A stretch of DNA of 64,000 nucleotides from NCBI GenBank assembly GCA_018402635.1, contig JAGYIP010000005.1, positions 62,001 through 126,000 on the forward strand, read 5' to 3'. Under the pieces are notes generated by a model. That model saw nothing but the letters and a program-made list of their open reading frames with translations. It was not told the origin of the DNA and ran no database searches. Both the position numbers and the translations under genes were made by a program. Source of the stretch: Burkholderiaceae bacterium (GTDB lineage: Bacteria > Pseudomonadota > Gammaproteobacteria > Burkholderiales > Burkholderiaceae_A). This document shows, piece by piece, positions 40,348-50,551 of the stretch (positions are counted from its first letter, which is position 1; each line of letters starts with the position of its first letter).

Positions 40348-40580
40348 GCCGTTTCACTTGGCAATCGCAACCTGACCTCAATACCGAACCGACTGCAGAC
40401 GGACAGTACTTTCCCGATCTGGGCTGTCGGCTTTCCTTGCTCCAGACCGTTAAAAAAGGGCAAGCTCACGTTGCATAACGCTGCGGCATCGCGTTGAGTC
40501 AGTCCAGATTCCTTGCGGACAGCCCGAAGAATTTCCCCAAGCTCGACGACAGAAAAGATGCCAAGTTCCCTGTTTGCCAT
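40344..40580 (-). CDS. hipB: HipB-type antitoxin, XRE-family DNA-binding protein
   Basis: HipB neutralises HipA and represses the operon. The 78-residue protein is mostly one helix-turn-helix domain (LGEILRAVRKESGLTQRDAAALCNVSLPFFNGLEQGKPTAQ region, residues about 14-54). GGGGAGG at 40583-40589 precedes the ATG. Two identical palindromic sites upstream fit autoregulation. Confidence 0.92.
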   Translation of the reverse strand: MANRELGIFSVVELGEILRAVRKESGLTQRDAAALCNVSLPFFNGLEQGKPTAQIGKVLSVCSRFGIEVRLRLPSETA

Positions 40581-40597
40581 CGCCTCCCCGATATTGA

Positions 40598-40661
40598 TAA
40601 ACGATCGTTGAATTTTGCTCTGTATGTGCCCTCAAGGCAAGAAAAACTAAACGATCGTTGA
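40598..40661 (-). promoter_or_regulatory. two identical palindromic operators upstream of hipBA
   Basis: The 14-mer TAAACGATCGTTGA occurs exactly at 40598-40611 and 40648-40661; each holds the perfect palindrome AACGATCGTT. The centres are 50 bp apart, near five helical turns, so bound dimers would face the same side. A hipBA promoter between them is expected, but I can point only to a weak candidate. The sites differ from the E. coli HipB operator. Between 40662 and 40795 I see no gene. Confidence 0.7.
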
Positions 40662-40795
40662 TTCTTGAAGCTGGACGGAAAGTAGCATTTTTACCGCCGG
40701 ATTTACTGTCAACTGAATCTGCGCCCCGAAAAACAACGGGCATGGCCGTTAGCCGGGGACCAGCACCACGCGTCGCCTGCGTTCATCTCCTCCTC

Positions 40796-41248
40796 TTACA
40801 GAGGCTCAAACGTAATCAACTCGCGCACACGCAGCTTTAGCGCATCGGCCACCGCCTGCAGGCGCTCAACCGACACGCCCTTGTACTGCGTGGCTTCGTA
40901 ACGCTGGACTTGTTGCTCGGCCACCGCTAGCTTGTCGGCCAGCTCTTTCTGCGTCCAGTTGCGCATGATACGGGCCTTGATCAGTGCGGGCGCCAGGTCG
41001 ACAATGGACTCCGCGGTGATTGAGGTCAGTTGCCCGTCGCGCAGTCTCTCGTAGTCGGCCACCTCTGCCAGGAGATCGTCGAGCTGACTTTGGGCCGCCT
41101 CACGCAGGGCCTTCTGCGCACGCGGGTGGAGGCTGCGCGTGTTGCTCTCCGGCGCGTCGATAGCCGCGTGAAACTTGGCGACCTGTGCCTTGCTGATCTG
41201 GTACTGCCGTTCCGCCGGGGATGCCGGGCCATCGGGCGGATGCTGCGA
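40796..41248 (-). pseudogene. 5'-truncated XRE-family HTH regulator
   Basis: The intact C-terminal part (88 residues from a GTG at 41062) is a helix-turn-helix domain: RNWTQKELADKLAVAEQQVQRYEA. The same frame stays open upstream to 41248 and encodes ERQYQISKAQVAKFHAAID and further residues typical of the N-terminus of this regulator family. It runs into a stop at 41249 without any ATG, GTG or TTG before the conserved part. The 5' end thus appears lost at a junction 8 bases beyond the guaA stop. A short product from the internal GTG may still bind DNA. Confidence 0.65.
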
Positions 41249-41256
41249 TCACCAAA

Positions 41257-42903
41257 CTACTCCCACTCAATGGTGGCAGGTGGCTTTCCAGAAATATCGT
41301 AGACCACCCGGTTAATGCCGCGAATCTCGTTGATGATGCGGTTCGATACGGTGGCTAAAAGGCTGTGCGGAAGTTCGGCCCAGTGAGCGGTCATGAAATC
41401 GGTCGTCACAACCGCACGCAAGGCCACCACGTATTCGTAGGTGCGGCCATCGCCCATAACACCCACCGACTTCACAGGAAGAAAGACGGCAAAAGCTTGG
41501 CTGGTTAGGTCGTACCAGGTCTTGCCAAGGTCGTCTGGGGCACATAGCCCCTGCTGCAGGTCTTTTGCGGTTGTAACCGTTGAGCGAAGCGTCTCGATGA
41601 AGATGGCGTCGGCCTGCTGCAACAAGGGCACGTAGCTGGGGTCGATGGCGCCTAGAATGCGCACGCCAAGGCCTGGGCCAGGAAAGGGGTGGCGATAGAC
41701 CATCTCTCGAGGAAGACCTAGCGCAATGCCAAGCTCACGAACCTCGTCTTTAAAAAGATCGCGAAGCGGCTCAAGCAGATTCAGCCCAAGCTTCTCGGGC
41801 AGTCCACCCACGTTGTGATGGCTTTTTATGGTGACGGCCTTCTTCGACTTAGCACCACCGCTTTCAATGACGTCGGGGTAGATGGTGCCTTGACCAAGAA
41901 AGGAAATAAAGGTGCCTTGCGCCTTCAAGGCCTCGGCCTGCTCCATAAACACGTCCACAAAAAGGCCGCCAATGATCTTGCGTTTGGCCTCGGGGTCGTG
42001 AACGCCTTGAAGGGCGGAGAAGAAGCGCTGCTTGGCATCAACCCGAATAACCCTGGCATGGAGTCGGCCTTCGAACATGGCCATCACCTGGTCACCCTCG
42101 TTCAGCCGCAAAAGGCCGTGGTCAACAAAGACACAGACCAGCTGCTCGCCAATCGCCTTATGAATAAGCGCTGCGGCCACCGAGGAATCAACACCTCCCG
42201 AGAGCCCAAGCACAACACCCTGTTCACCCACCTGGGCCTTAATACGGGCCACGGCCTCGTTAATATGATCTTTCATGATCCAGTCGGGGCGAGCTGCACA
42301 GATATCAACTGCGAACCGCTGCAAAATAGCCCGCCCTTGAATCGTATGCGTAACCTCGGGATGAAACTGCAGGCCATAAAAGCCACGATCGTCATCGGCC
42401 ATGCCTGCAATGGGGCAGCTTGCCGTTGAGGCCATAAGACGAAAGCCTGGCGGAAGCTCGCTGACGCCGTCCCCATGGCTCATCCAGACCTTCAACATGC
42501 CATGGCCCTCGGCGGTGGTGAGGTCGGCAATGCCCTCGAGCAGGCGGGTATGACCTCGGGCCCTTACTTCGGCAGACCCAAACTCACGATGGTCACCGGC
42601 CTGAACCTTTCCGCCAAGCTGCAAGGCCATGGTCTGCATGCCGTAGCAAATACCAAGTACAGGAAGGCCACACTGAAAGACAAGTTCGGGGGCCTTATCG
42701 GTATGAACGTCGTAAGCGCTCGCATGACTGCCCGAGAGCACAATGCCCTTGACCGACGATTTTTCCAGGTAAAGGCTTAGCCAGTCGTCGCTGACATCAC
42801 AGGGGTGGACCTCGCAGTAAACGTGAAGCTCACGCAGGCGCCGGGCAATAAGCTGCGTGAGCTGTGAGCCGAAATCGAGAATAAGAATTTGGTCGTGGTT
42901 CAA
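41257..42903 (-). CDS. guaA: GMP synthase (glutamine-hydrolysing)
   Basis: GuaA aminates XMP to GMP using glutamine. The N-terminal class I glutaminase has [27 protein letters not shown] with nucleophile Cys86, and FHPEVTHT. The synthetase half has the PP-loop [13 protein letters not shown], and the dimerisation domain ends at TIEWE. I chose TTG 42903, two bases after the guaB stop, because it gives the family N-terminus (548 residues); a longer frame to 43014 lies inside guaB. guaB-guaA operon. Confidence 0.96.
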   Translation of the reverse strand: MNHDQILILDFGSQLTQLIARRLRELHVYCEVHPCDVSDDWLSLYLEKSSVKGIVLSGSHASAYDVHTDKAPELVFQCGLPVLGICYGMQTMALQLGGKVQAGDHREFGSAEVRARGHTRLLEGIADLTTAEGHGMLKVWMSHGDGVSELPPGFRLMASTASCPIAGMADDDRGFYGLQFHPEVTHTIQGRAILQRFAVDICAARPDWIMKDHINEAVARIKAQVGEQGVVLGLSGGVDSSVAAALIHKAIGEQLVCVFVDHGLLRLNEGDQVMAMFEGRLHARVIRVDAKQRFFSALQGVHDPEAKRKIIGGLFVDVFMEQAEALKAQGTFISFLGQGTIYPDVIESGGAKSKKAVTIKSHHNVGGLPEKLGLNLLEPLRDLFKDEVRELGIALGLPREMVYRHPFPGPGLGVRILGAIDPSYVPLLQQADAIFIETLRSTVTTAKDLQQGLCAPDDLGKTWYDLTSQAFAVFLPVKSVGVMGDGRTYEYVVALRAVVTTDFMTAHWAELPHSLLATVSNRIINEIRGINRVVYDISGKPPATIEWE

Positions 42904-42905
42904 CC

Positions 42906-44378
<1,473 letters not shown>

Positions 44379-44750
44379 CTACCGGTTGCGGGTCCAGCGG
44401 TCGAACTGCCCCTTGCCTGCCTGCTCTAAGCGACGGGTCTGCACCCGCTGACGACGGGCAAGTTTTGGGTCTGCAAGAAGCGGGCCGAGAAGCTCAAGCC
44501 GGTCGCCCTGGTTAAGGCATGTATTGGCCGCAACAGCTCTGCCATAAAGGGCAAAGCCTGCGGCCTTGTTGAAGGCCTCTGCCAGATCTGTGAGGTCCTT
44601 GGTCTTCTGGCTTGAAAGCCAAAGCTGCAGCTCTTCAATGGTCATCGCAACTGGCAACGCAAGCCAATGCCTGGTGGCAAGGTTTAACTTGGGCTGGGTG
44701 TCTGTAACCACCAGTTCAATGGCAATGCCTTGTTGCATGCTTGGGGTCAT
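44379..44750 (-). CDS. rnfH: RnfH family ubiquitin-like protein
   Basis: A 123-residue beta-grasp protein of the RnfH family (UPF0125), whose function is not settled. The pattern GFALYGRAVAANTCLNQGDRLELLGPLLADPKLARRQR near residues 63-100 is diagnostic. It lies between ratA and guaB on the same strand, the conserved ratA-rnfH arrangement. The N-terminus is a little longer than usual; ATG 44738 is an alternative start. Confidence 0.85.
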   Translation of the reverse strand: MTPSMQQGIAIELVVTDTQPKLNLATRHWLALPVAMTIEELQLWLSSQKTKDLTDLAEAFNKAAGFALYGRAVAANTCLNQGDRLELLGPLLADPKLARRQRVQTRRLEQAGKGQFDRWTRNR

Positions 44751-44772
44751 TACCTCTGCCTGGGCGTACCTG

Positions 44773-45216
44773 TTAGTGGGGGGGGAGGTGATGCCTGTGC
44801 TCGGCCTGCTTCACAAAGGCATCGACAAAGCTTGCAGCAATCTGGTCAAAGACCGGGCGCACCACGCGCTCAAGCAGGCCACCAGCAAAGTGGTACTCGA
44901 GGTAAAACTCAATTCGGCAGGCCTGATCGGTAATGGCATGAAACTGCCATTCGCCCTGCAATGACTTAAAGGGGCCTTCGTGCAGCTGCATGGCAATGCG
45001 TTGGCCAGGCTCATGCTGGTTGCGCGTTGTGAAAGACTGACGGATACCCTTAAACTGGACGTCCACCCGGGCAAGCAGGCTGCCATCGGCTTGTGGGATC
45101 ATCTGGGAGCCCGAGCACCAGGGCAAGAACTCCGGGTACTGGGGAACGTTCGAGACCAGGTTAAACATAGCGTTGGCCGAGTAGGGCACCAGCACGGACT
45201 TTTTTACGACGGACAT
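44773..45216 (-). CDS. ratA: RatA/Coq10-type START-domain protein
   Basis: The 147-residue SRPBCC/START domain protein belongs to the family of E. coli RatA (reported to bind 50S subunits) and Coq10 (ubiquinone binding). It shows VVKKSVLVPYSANAMFNLVSNVPQYPEFLPWC at the start and WQFHAITDQACRIEFYLEYHFAGGLLE later. It is divergent from smpB with only 11 bases between start codons, the classic ratA/smpB pair. The precise role here is open. Confidence 0.9.
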   Translation of the reverse strand: MSVVKKSVLVPYSANAMFNLVSNVPQYPEFLPWCSGSQMIPQADGSLLARVDVQFKGIRQSFTTRNQHEPGQRIAMQLHEGPFKSLQGEWQFHAITDQACRIEFYLEYHFAGGLLERVVRPVFDQIAASFVDAFVKQAEHRHHLPPH

Positions 45217-45227
45217 TTTAGGATTGT

Positions 45228-45683
45228 ATGTCGATCATCGATAACAAGAAGGCCTTCCACGACTACTTCATTGAGGAGAGGTTTGAGGCTGGACTGGTTT
45301 TGCTGGGCTGGGAGGCCAAGGCCATTCGCGCAGGCCGCGCGCAGCTTAAAGAGGCCTATGTGGTGATTCGACGGGCTGAGCTCTACCTTATTGGTGCACA
45401 TATTTCCCCCTTAAGCTCAACCTCCACCCATGTAACGGCAGACCCGGTGCGAACGCGAAAGCTGTTGCTTCATTCAGAAGAAATCGGCAAGCTCATTGGC
45501 AAGGTGGAGCGCTCGGGTTATTCCCTTGTGCCACTTAATTTGCATTACAGTCGAGGGCGAATAAAGCTTGATCTAGGTCTTGCCAAGGGTAAGAAGCAGC
45601 ACGACAAGCGAGCCACCGAAAAGGAGAAAGAGTGGAACCGCGAGAAGCAGCGAATTCTGCGAGAGGTCGTCCGCACCTCCTAA
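45228..45683 (+). CDS. smpB: SsrA-binding protein SmpB
   Basis: SmpB delivers tmRNA to stalled ribosomes for trans-translation. The 151-residue protein has [32 protein letters not shown], the tmRNA-binding core and the basic C-terminal tail ([24 protein letters not shown]) that mimics mRNA in the ribosome. Divergent from ratA. The next gene overlaps its 3' end by 52 bases. The ssrA gene itself is not in the window. Confidence 0.97.
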   Translation: MSIIDNKKAFHDYFIEERFEAGLVLLGWEAKAIRAGRAQLKEAYVVIRRAELYLIGAHISPLSSTSTHVTADPVRTRKLLLHSEEIGKLIGKVERSGYSLVPLNLHYSRGRIKLDLGLAKGKKQHDKRATEKEKEWNREKQRILREVVRTS

Positions 45684-46183
45684 TTTCGGTTCAGGCTCAG
45701 CGTCTCTACCTTTTTGATCCTGATCCCAATCAACTCGACACAGGTAATCCCCCGTCGCGGTCCCCGCGTGCCGAGTTCGTTGTCTCAACCTCGCGCAATG
45801 GCACCGGCCAAGAGCAGGGCAGTTTTAGAACCCCCTTGGGAAGGCACCTTGTTCGCGCAAAAATTGGAAAGGGTGCAGCCCTTAATACTGTTTTTGTAGG
45901 CCGAAGGACGACCGGGGAAATCTGGACCCCAGAGCTTGCCGCAAGCAGTCCCGGCCGGGACTGGATTCTGACCCGAATTCTGTGGCTCTCGGGCCTAGAG
46001 CCTGGGATGAATCGATTGGGGCGGGTGGACACCATGCGGCGCTACATCTACATTCACGGCAGCCCACCCAGTGTGAAGATGGGGGAACCCGGGTCGATTG
46101 GCTGCGTCCGCATGCGCAACCAAGACATTGTTGACCTTTTCGATCTTGTGCCCTACGGCACCACAGTTGACATTCGCGACTAG
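45632..46183 (+). CDS. L,D-transpeptidase (YkuD domain) without visible signal peptide
   Basis: YkuD enzymes make 3-3 cross-links in peptidoglycan or attach lipoprotein. The 183-residue protein starts [17 protein letters not shown] near residue 14, contains [24 protein letters not shown], and ends with [23 protein letters not shown] holding the catalytic His and Cys. The motif reads S-I-G-C instead of the common S-H-G-C. No hydrophobic signal or anchor is visible. The only ATG before the domain is inside smpB, so the start is uncertain. Confidence 0.82.
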   Translation: MEPREAANSARGRPHLLISVQAQRLYLFDPDPNQLDTGNPPSRSPRAEFVVSTSRNGTGQEQGSFRTPLGRHLVRAKIGKGAALNTVFVGRRTTGEIWTPELAASSPGRDWILTRILWLSGLEPGMNRLGRVDTMRRYIYIHGSPPSVKMGEPGSIGCVRMRNQDIVDLFDLVPYGTTVDIRD

Positions 46184-46268
46184 CCCGCCATTTGCCTTTG
46201 AAGTAGTACCAAGCACCGCCTAAGAAGACGTTAACGGGGCAAATCGTAAAACCATGGCAGACGACAAC

Positions 46269-47054
46269 TTACTTTATGTTGGCCTTGCTGCGCAGGGCCT
46301 GCTGAAAGTTACTTAGCTTCTGACGCTGCAAGCCTTCAACAATTTGCGTGCGAACCTCGGTAAGCGGCGGTGGTGCGGTTTCACGAATGTCGTCAACCCG
46401 AATGACATGCCAGCCAAACTGAGTCTGAATGGGCTCGGCCGTGAGACCACCTTTCTTCAGCGAGGCCATTGCTTTTGAGAACGGCTCCACAAAGGTGTCT
46501 GCCGAGGCCCAGTCAAGATCACCGCCATTGCCGGCTGATCCAGGGTCTTTCGAGAGCTGCTTTGCCAACTGCTCAAACGACTCCCCCTTCTTAAGACGAC
46601 CAATAACTGCACGCGCCTGGTCTTGCGACTCAACAAGAATATGCCGGGCACGATACTCGGTGGCCTGACCTGAGGTCATACGCTTGTATTCTTGGGAGAT
46701 CTCGTCATCGGTTACCGGGTTGCGTCCAAGCTCATCTTGAACAAGAGACTGGATAAGAATCTGGGTGCGCGCGGTCTCAATTTGAAAGCGCGTTTCTGAC
46801 TTGGCTGGAAGCCCCCTGCGCTCGGCCTCCTGCAAAAGCACCTCACGATCCACCAGTTCTTGTCGCACGAGCGAGGCCAATTCGGGGCTGGCCTGCTGGC
46901 CCTGGCGCTCGAGCTCTTGAATGAATAAGTCTGCCCGCTCTTTCGGAATAGGCCGACCATTGACCACAGCAATGTTCTGGGCCTGCACCGCCGTAATGCA
47001 CAGGCTAGTTAAAAGGATGGCCGAGAGGCTTTTGCCAATAAACGTAGGGGTCAT
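46269..47054 (-). CDS. periplasmic parvulin-type peptidyl-prolyl isomerase
   Basis: This class of SurA/PpiD/PrsA-like foldases isomerises proline bonds in exported proteins. The 261-residue protein has a signal peptide ending at AVQA-Q, an N-terminal helical chaperone part and a rotamase domain from about residue 135 (EYRARHILVES, GGDLDWASADTF and TQFGWHVIRVDD). It overlaps bolA by 4 bases and lies in the conserved msrB-yciB-bolA-ppi run. Confidence 0.9.
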   Translation of the reverse strand: MTPTFIGKSLSAILLTSLCITAVQAQNIAVVNGRPIPKERADLFIQELERQGQQASPELASLVRQELVDREVLLQEAERRGLPAKSETRFQIETARTQILIQSLVQDELGRNPVTDDEISQEYKRMTSGQATEYRARHILVESQDQARAVIGRLKKGESFEQLAKQLSKDPGSAGNGGDLDWASADTFVEPFSKAMASLKKGGLTAEPIQTQFGWHVIRVDDIRETAPPPLTEVRTQIVEGLQRQKLSNFQQALRSKANIK

Positions 47055-47320
47055 TTCACCTCCGAGGGGCTACGCGCGTCGATGGACAGCGCATGAATTC
47101 GTGTGGGTAACAGATCTGAGAGCGCATCATACACAAGCTGGTGTCGTCGAACTCGGCTAAGACCCTCAAAACCGGTGCTGACAAGCATGAGGTCGAAGTG
47201 ACCTCCGCCCGATGCCGCGCCGGCGTGCCCCCGGTGGGCCTCGGAATCGTCATGAAGCTGAAAGGCCTCAACATCCATTTTCGCTCGCAGCCGAGCTTCA
47301 ACTTCCTCGATAAGGGTCAT
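47051..47320 (-). CDS. bolA: BolA family protein
   Basis: BolA proteins bind glutaredoxins and iron-sulfur clusters and affect cell shape under stress. The 89-residue protein has the class II KH-like fold pattern: EDSEAH-like DDSEAHRGHAG, GGHFDLMLVSTGFEGLSRVRRHQLVYDAL and LPTRIHALSIDA. It overlaps the downstream isomerase gene by 4 bases. Confidence 0.92.
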   Translation of the reverse strand: MTLIEEVEARLRAKMDVEAFQLHDDSEAHRGHAGAASGGGHFDLMLVSTGFEGLSRVRRHQLVYDALSDLLPTRIHALSIDARSPSEVK

Positions 47321-47335
47321 GTCTGTCGCTTGTGT

Positions 47336-47905
47336 TTAGGGTTTCGACGACTTGTCAGGCTCTGGTTCTGGCTCTGATTCAGACTTCATGAAACGGCCCA
47401 TATAAAGCGCCTGGGCAACAACAAAGGCAAGTGTTAGCCCAAGTGTTCCGAAGACTTTGAAGTCAACCCAGACATCTGTGGAAAACGCAGTGGCCACCCA
47501 GGCGTTAAGAGCGGCCATGGCAAAAAAGAAGAGAGCCCAGGCCGTGTTGAGCAGCCGCCAGGCATGTGCGGGTAGATCGATACGGCCAGCCATAAGCTTC
47601 TCAATGAGGTAGATGCTTTTAAAGAGCTGCGGCACGATCAGCACGAGCCCGAAAAGCAGATACAAAAGACTGGGTTTGGCCTTAATGAAACGCTCGTCTT
47701 GCAGAAACAGTGTTGCGCCGCCAAAGACAACAATAAGGCCAAGGCTAATCCACTGCATCTTGTCGATGGGCAGGCCGCGCCAGCGCATAAGTGCAATCAT
47801 GACGAGGCTAATAACAATGGCGCCTGCCGTTGCCGCATAAATATCAACGGTTTTGTACAGAACAAAAAAAGCCACCAGGGGAAGCCAGTCGGCAAAGAGC
47901 TTCAT
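47336..47905 (-). CDS. yciB: inner membrane septation protein YciB (IspZ)
   Basis: YciB is a five-helix inner-membrane protein linked to septation and envelope integrity. The 189-residue product starts MKLFADWLPLVAFFVLYK, has five hydrophobic segments and the family stretch DKMQWISLGLIVVFGGATLFLQDERFIKAKPSLLY. It overlaps msrB by 4 bases. Confidence 0.93.
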   Translation of the reverse strand: MKLFADWLPLVAFFVLYKTVDIYAATAGAIVISLVMIALMRWRGLPIDKMQWISLGLIVVFGGATLFLQDERFIKAKPSLLYLLFGLVLIVPQLFKSIYLIEKLMAGRIDLPAHAWRLLNTAWALFFFAMAALNAWVATAFSTDVWVDFKVFGTLGLTLAFVVAQALYMGRFMKSESEPEPEPDKSSKP

Positions 47906-48324
47906 TTCGACTCAAACAAAACGGAGGCTGAGTTCACGCAGTACCGCAGCCCCGTTGGGGCGGGACCATCGTTAAAGACATGGCCAAGGTGCGCGTTGCA
48001 CTGACCGCAGACAATCTCGGTTCGGGTCATGCCGTGGCTATGGTCAGCTATTTCTTTGATGACGCCGTCGGTGAGCGCCTGGAAATAGCTGGGCCAGCCA
48101 CAGCCCGCGTCAAACTTGTGATCGGAGTGAAACAAGGGCGTATGGCAGCAGATGCAGTTGTACTGCCCCTTATCCCAATGATTCCAGTAGGCACCCGCAA
48201 AGGCGGGTTCGGTGTGCTTAAGCCGTGCAACGGCGTACTGCATGTCGGTAAGCGACTCTCGATAGACATCGTCGGGCTGCTCAAGTGGGGCTGCGGGGGT
48301 GGATGGTCTGGTGCTGGGTTTCAT
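47902..48324 (-). CDS. msrB: peptide-methionine (R)-S-oxide reductase MsrB
   Basis: MsrB repairs oxidised methionine (R form) in proteins. It has the zinc CxxC pairs (NCICCHTPLF and VCGQCNAHLGHVF) and the catalytic cysteine in GLRYCVNSASV. ATG 48324 gives 140 residues; a TTG at 48351 would add nine. First gene of the msrB-yciB-bolA-ppi run. Confidence 0.93.
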   Translation of the reverse strand: MKPSTRPSTPAAPLEQPDDVYRESLTDMQYAVARLKHTEPAFAGAYWNHWDKGQYNCICCHTPLFHSDHKFDAGCGWPSYFQALTDGVIKEIADHSHGMTRTEIVCGQCNAHLGHVFNDGPAPTGLRYCVNSASVLFESK

Positions 48325-48367
48325 AAGCGCATAAAAGGAAGGAAGAGGCAAGGCCTTTATTCTAAGC

Positions 48368-50056
48368 CTAGCTGGAGCAGCTTAAGGCAAGCCCTTTGGC
48401 CCAGTCGGGCGCTGCTTCAAGCCAGGCCTGGTTTTCTAAGCTGTCACTAAAGGGGTTTTTAAGCATGGCCATGGCTTTGTGAAGCGGGCCCAGATCGCCC
48501 TCGTCCTCAAGCGCACGAATGACCTCCTCGAGCACCCAGTTACGAAGAACAAACGAGGGGTTTGCGGCAAGACGTTGGTCTGACCACTGAGTCGCATAGG
48601 CCTGGCTTGAAGCCTGTTCCGTTAAATGCCCGGCCTTTTCACCCTCTTGAAGCTTGGCCTCAAGCTCAGACATAAACTGCCTTGAGGCCTCGGAGTCAGG
48701 CAGACATCGGGCAAGCGCCGCCCAGCGGGCCTCGAACGAGAGTGCGGCATTAAACGGTTGGCAATGGCCAAGACTACGGAAGAAATGCGTGAAGTCGACG
48801 GATTCTTTCTGCATGAAAAGAAAGCAGCGGTCAATGGTGGCAAGCAGCTCGGCGCGTTCGCAATGCGCAAGCCCAAGCTTGTCGCGCATTCGGCCTTCGA
48901 ATCGGTTGTAGAAGGCTGTCTCGTAGCCCGACTGAGCCTCTTCAATAAGGCTTTGGGCCGATTGGCTTTTAAGATCAACATCGTAAAGCCCCGCCAAGGC
49001 GCTTAGGAGTCGCTGAATATTCCAAAAGCCAATCGAGGGCTGACCTGCATAGCGGTACCGTCCCTCGTGATCGCTGTGATTGCAGATGAAGTTGGGATCA
49101 AAGGCCTCCATAAAACTGAAGGGTCCGTAGTCGATGGTGAGCCCTAAGGCTGAAAAGTTATCGGTGTTCATGACCCCATGCATGAATCCCACGCTCATCC
49201 AGTCGGCCATCAGGCAGGCGGTTTTACGGGTAATGATGTTCAGAAAGTCAGTGACCTGATTGAAGCCCGAAAGCCCTTGCAGAGACGAAAACCCGGGGTC
49301 AGCCTCTGCCAATGACCTGAGCATGGCGGCTGTCTGCTGTTGGGCAAGCGCCTTTGCATGGGGGTCGAACCGCGCATGGCTTTTGGCGCGATGGGCAAAA
49401 TATTCGAAATGACCAAACCGAAGAAAGCTTGGGGCCATACGGCAGACCACCGCAGCTGGCTCAAGGCGTTCACGCACCACGGGAGTCTGCGAGACAGCTA
49501 AAGACAAGGCCCGGGTGGTTGCAATGCCAAGCCCATGCATGGCCTCGGAGCATAGAAATTCGCGCACGGACGAGCGCAAAACAGCACGACCGTCGGCATG
49601 CCTTGCAAAAGGGGTTGGCCCCGCACCCTTGAGCTGAAGCTCCCAGCCGTTGAGCGCGCCCAGGTTAAGCGCGCGGCCATCGCCCAAGCGTGGCACGAAC
49701 ACGCCGAACTGATGGCCTGCATAGACGGTGGCATAGCAGCGAGGCTGCTCCAGGGCGCAGCTTCCCGAGAGCCATGCCGCCCAGGCTGGGCAGCCCTGAA
49801 TGGTCTGGGCCGACTCGCCAAGGCAGGCAGCCGCCTCGTCAGAGACCGCAACCAAGACGGGCTCTTTAAGAGGCGTTGGGTCGCAGGGGTAGATCAGCGG
49901 CTCTGCGGCCCAAGGCTGCTCAAGCGCCAAAAGGCCTGCAGCAATGGGCAGGCCTGTGCCTGCTGCCTGCTGAGAGGAAAAGGCCGTAAGACTCTGACGG
50001 CTTACAGTCCCGGATGGGGGATACGAGGACAGCGGGGGGAGGTCAGAACCAATCAT
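48368..50056 (-). CDS. selO: protein adenylyltransferase SelO (YdiU)
   Basis: SelO is a pseudokinase that transfers AMP from ATP to Ser, Thr or Tyr residues of redox proteins. The protein (562 residues from ATG 50056) has YAGHQFGVFVPRLGDGRAL, ELQLKGAGPTPFARHADGRAVLRSSVREFLCSEAMHGLG, GVMNTDNFSALGLTIDYGPF and the C-terminal family end. No in-frame TGA precedes the stop, so there is no selenocysteine. An in-frame ATG at 50092 overlaps the divergent thioesterase start. Confidence 0.93.
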   Translation of the reverse strand: MIGSDLPPLSSYPPSGTVSRQSLTAFSSQQAAGTGLPIAAGLLALEQPWAAEPLIYPCDPTPLKEPVLVAVSDEAAACLGESAQTIQGCPAWAAWLSGSCALEQPRCYATVYAGHQFGVFVPRLGDGRALNLGALNGWELQLKGAGPTPFARHADGRAVLRSSVREFLCSEAMHGLGIATTRALSLAVSQTPVVRERLEPAAVVCRMAPSFLRFGHFEYFAHRAKSHARFDPHAKALAQQQTAAMLRSLAEADPGFSSLQGLSGFNQVTDFLNIITRKTACLMADWMSVGFMHGVMNTDNFSALGLTIDYGPFSFMEAFDPNFICNHSDHEGRYRYAGQPSIGFWNIQRLLSALAGLYDVDLKSQSAQSLIEEAQSGYETAFYNRFEGRMRDKLGLAHCERAELLATIDRCFLFMQKESVDFTHFFRSLGHCQPFNAALSFEARWAALARCLPDSEASRQFMSELEAKLQEGEKAGHLTEQASSQAYATQWSDQRLAANPSFVLRNWVLEEVIRALEDEGDLGPLHKAMAMLKNPFSDSLENQAWLEAAPDWAKGLALSCSS

Positions 50057-50113
50057 GCGATGCAGTGTAAGACTTGGTATGGTTGAGCCCATGGATTCCC
50101 CCTCGTATCCCCC
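50016..50113. repeat. 13-bp inverted repeat flanking divergent selO/thioesterase starts
   Basis: GGGGGATACGAGG at 50016-50028 and its exact complement CCTCGTATCCCCC at 50101-50113 are 72 bases apart and bracket both start codons. In each gene the repeat encodes Ser-Tyr-Pro-Pro near the N-terminus. Confidence 0.7.
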
Positions 50114-50534
50114 GGAAACCCCAAGTCATACGCCCTTTATGGCGCACCTTGAACCTCATCATGCCTCGGCGCAAGACGGCAGTGCCCGGTTGGAACTCAA
50201 ACTGCAGCCCTGGCAGCGCAATGGTATGGGCGTGGCCCATGGGGGCGTGATTATGACCTTGTTGGATGCCGTGATGGCCATGGCAGCCAAGTCGGCCGAC
50301 CCAGCAGGGGCCTGGGTGGTGACCATTGAGATGAAGACCAGTTTTCTGCGGCCGGGGCGCGATGAACTGATTGCCTTGGGCTTTTGTGAGCACAGGTCGA
50401 CCAGCATGGCCTTTTGTCGTGGGGAAATTAAAGACCCCTCGGGAAGGCTTATTGCAACGGCCATGGGCACCTTTCGACGCATGACGGCCCTGGCGGGCCG
50501 AAAGGCTCCAAGGCAGACAGCCGATGACCCCTAG
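50091..50534 (+). CDS. PaaI-family hot-dog thioesterase
   Basis: The protein (147 residues from ATG 50091) has the hot-dog thioesterase pattern NGMGVAHGGVIMTLLDAVMAMAAKS with the HGG motif, VTIEMKTSFLRPGRDE and a C-terminal strand. Such enzymes hydrolyse acyl-CoA esters; the substrate is unknown here. Starts at 50055 and 50127 are also in frame. Divergent from selO. Confidence 0.85.
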   Translation: MDSPSYPPETPSHTPFMAHLEPHHASAQDGSARLELKLQPWQRNGMGVAHGGVIMTLLDAVMAMAAKSADPAGAWVVTIEMKTSFLRPGRDELIALGFCEHRSTSMAFCRGEIKDPSGRLIATAMGTFRRMTALAGRKAPRQTADDP

Positions 50535-50551
50535 ACTTTGAAGGCCTGTCG

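Noticed and set aside
48368-50056. Selenocysteine in SelO
   Set aside because: The gene ends in TAG after SCSS, with no in-frame TGA or SECIS-like element; bacterial SelO often lacks selenocysteine.
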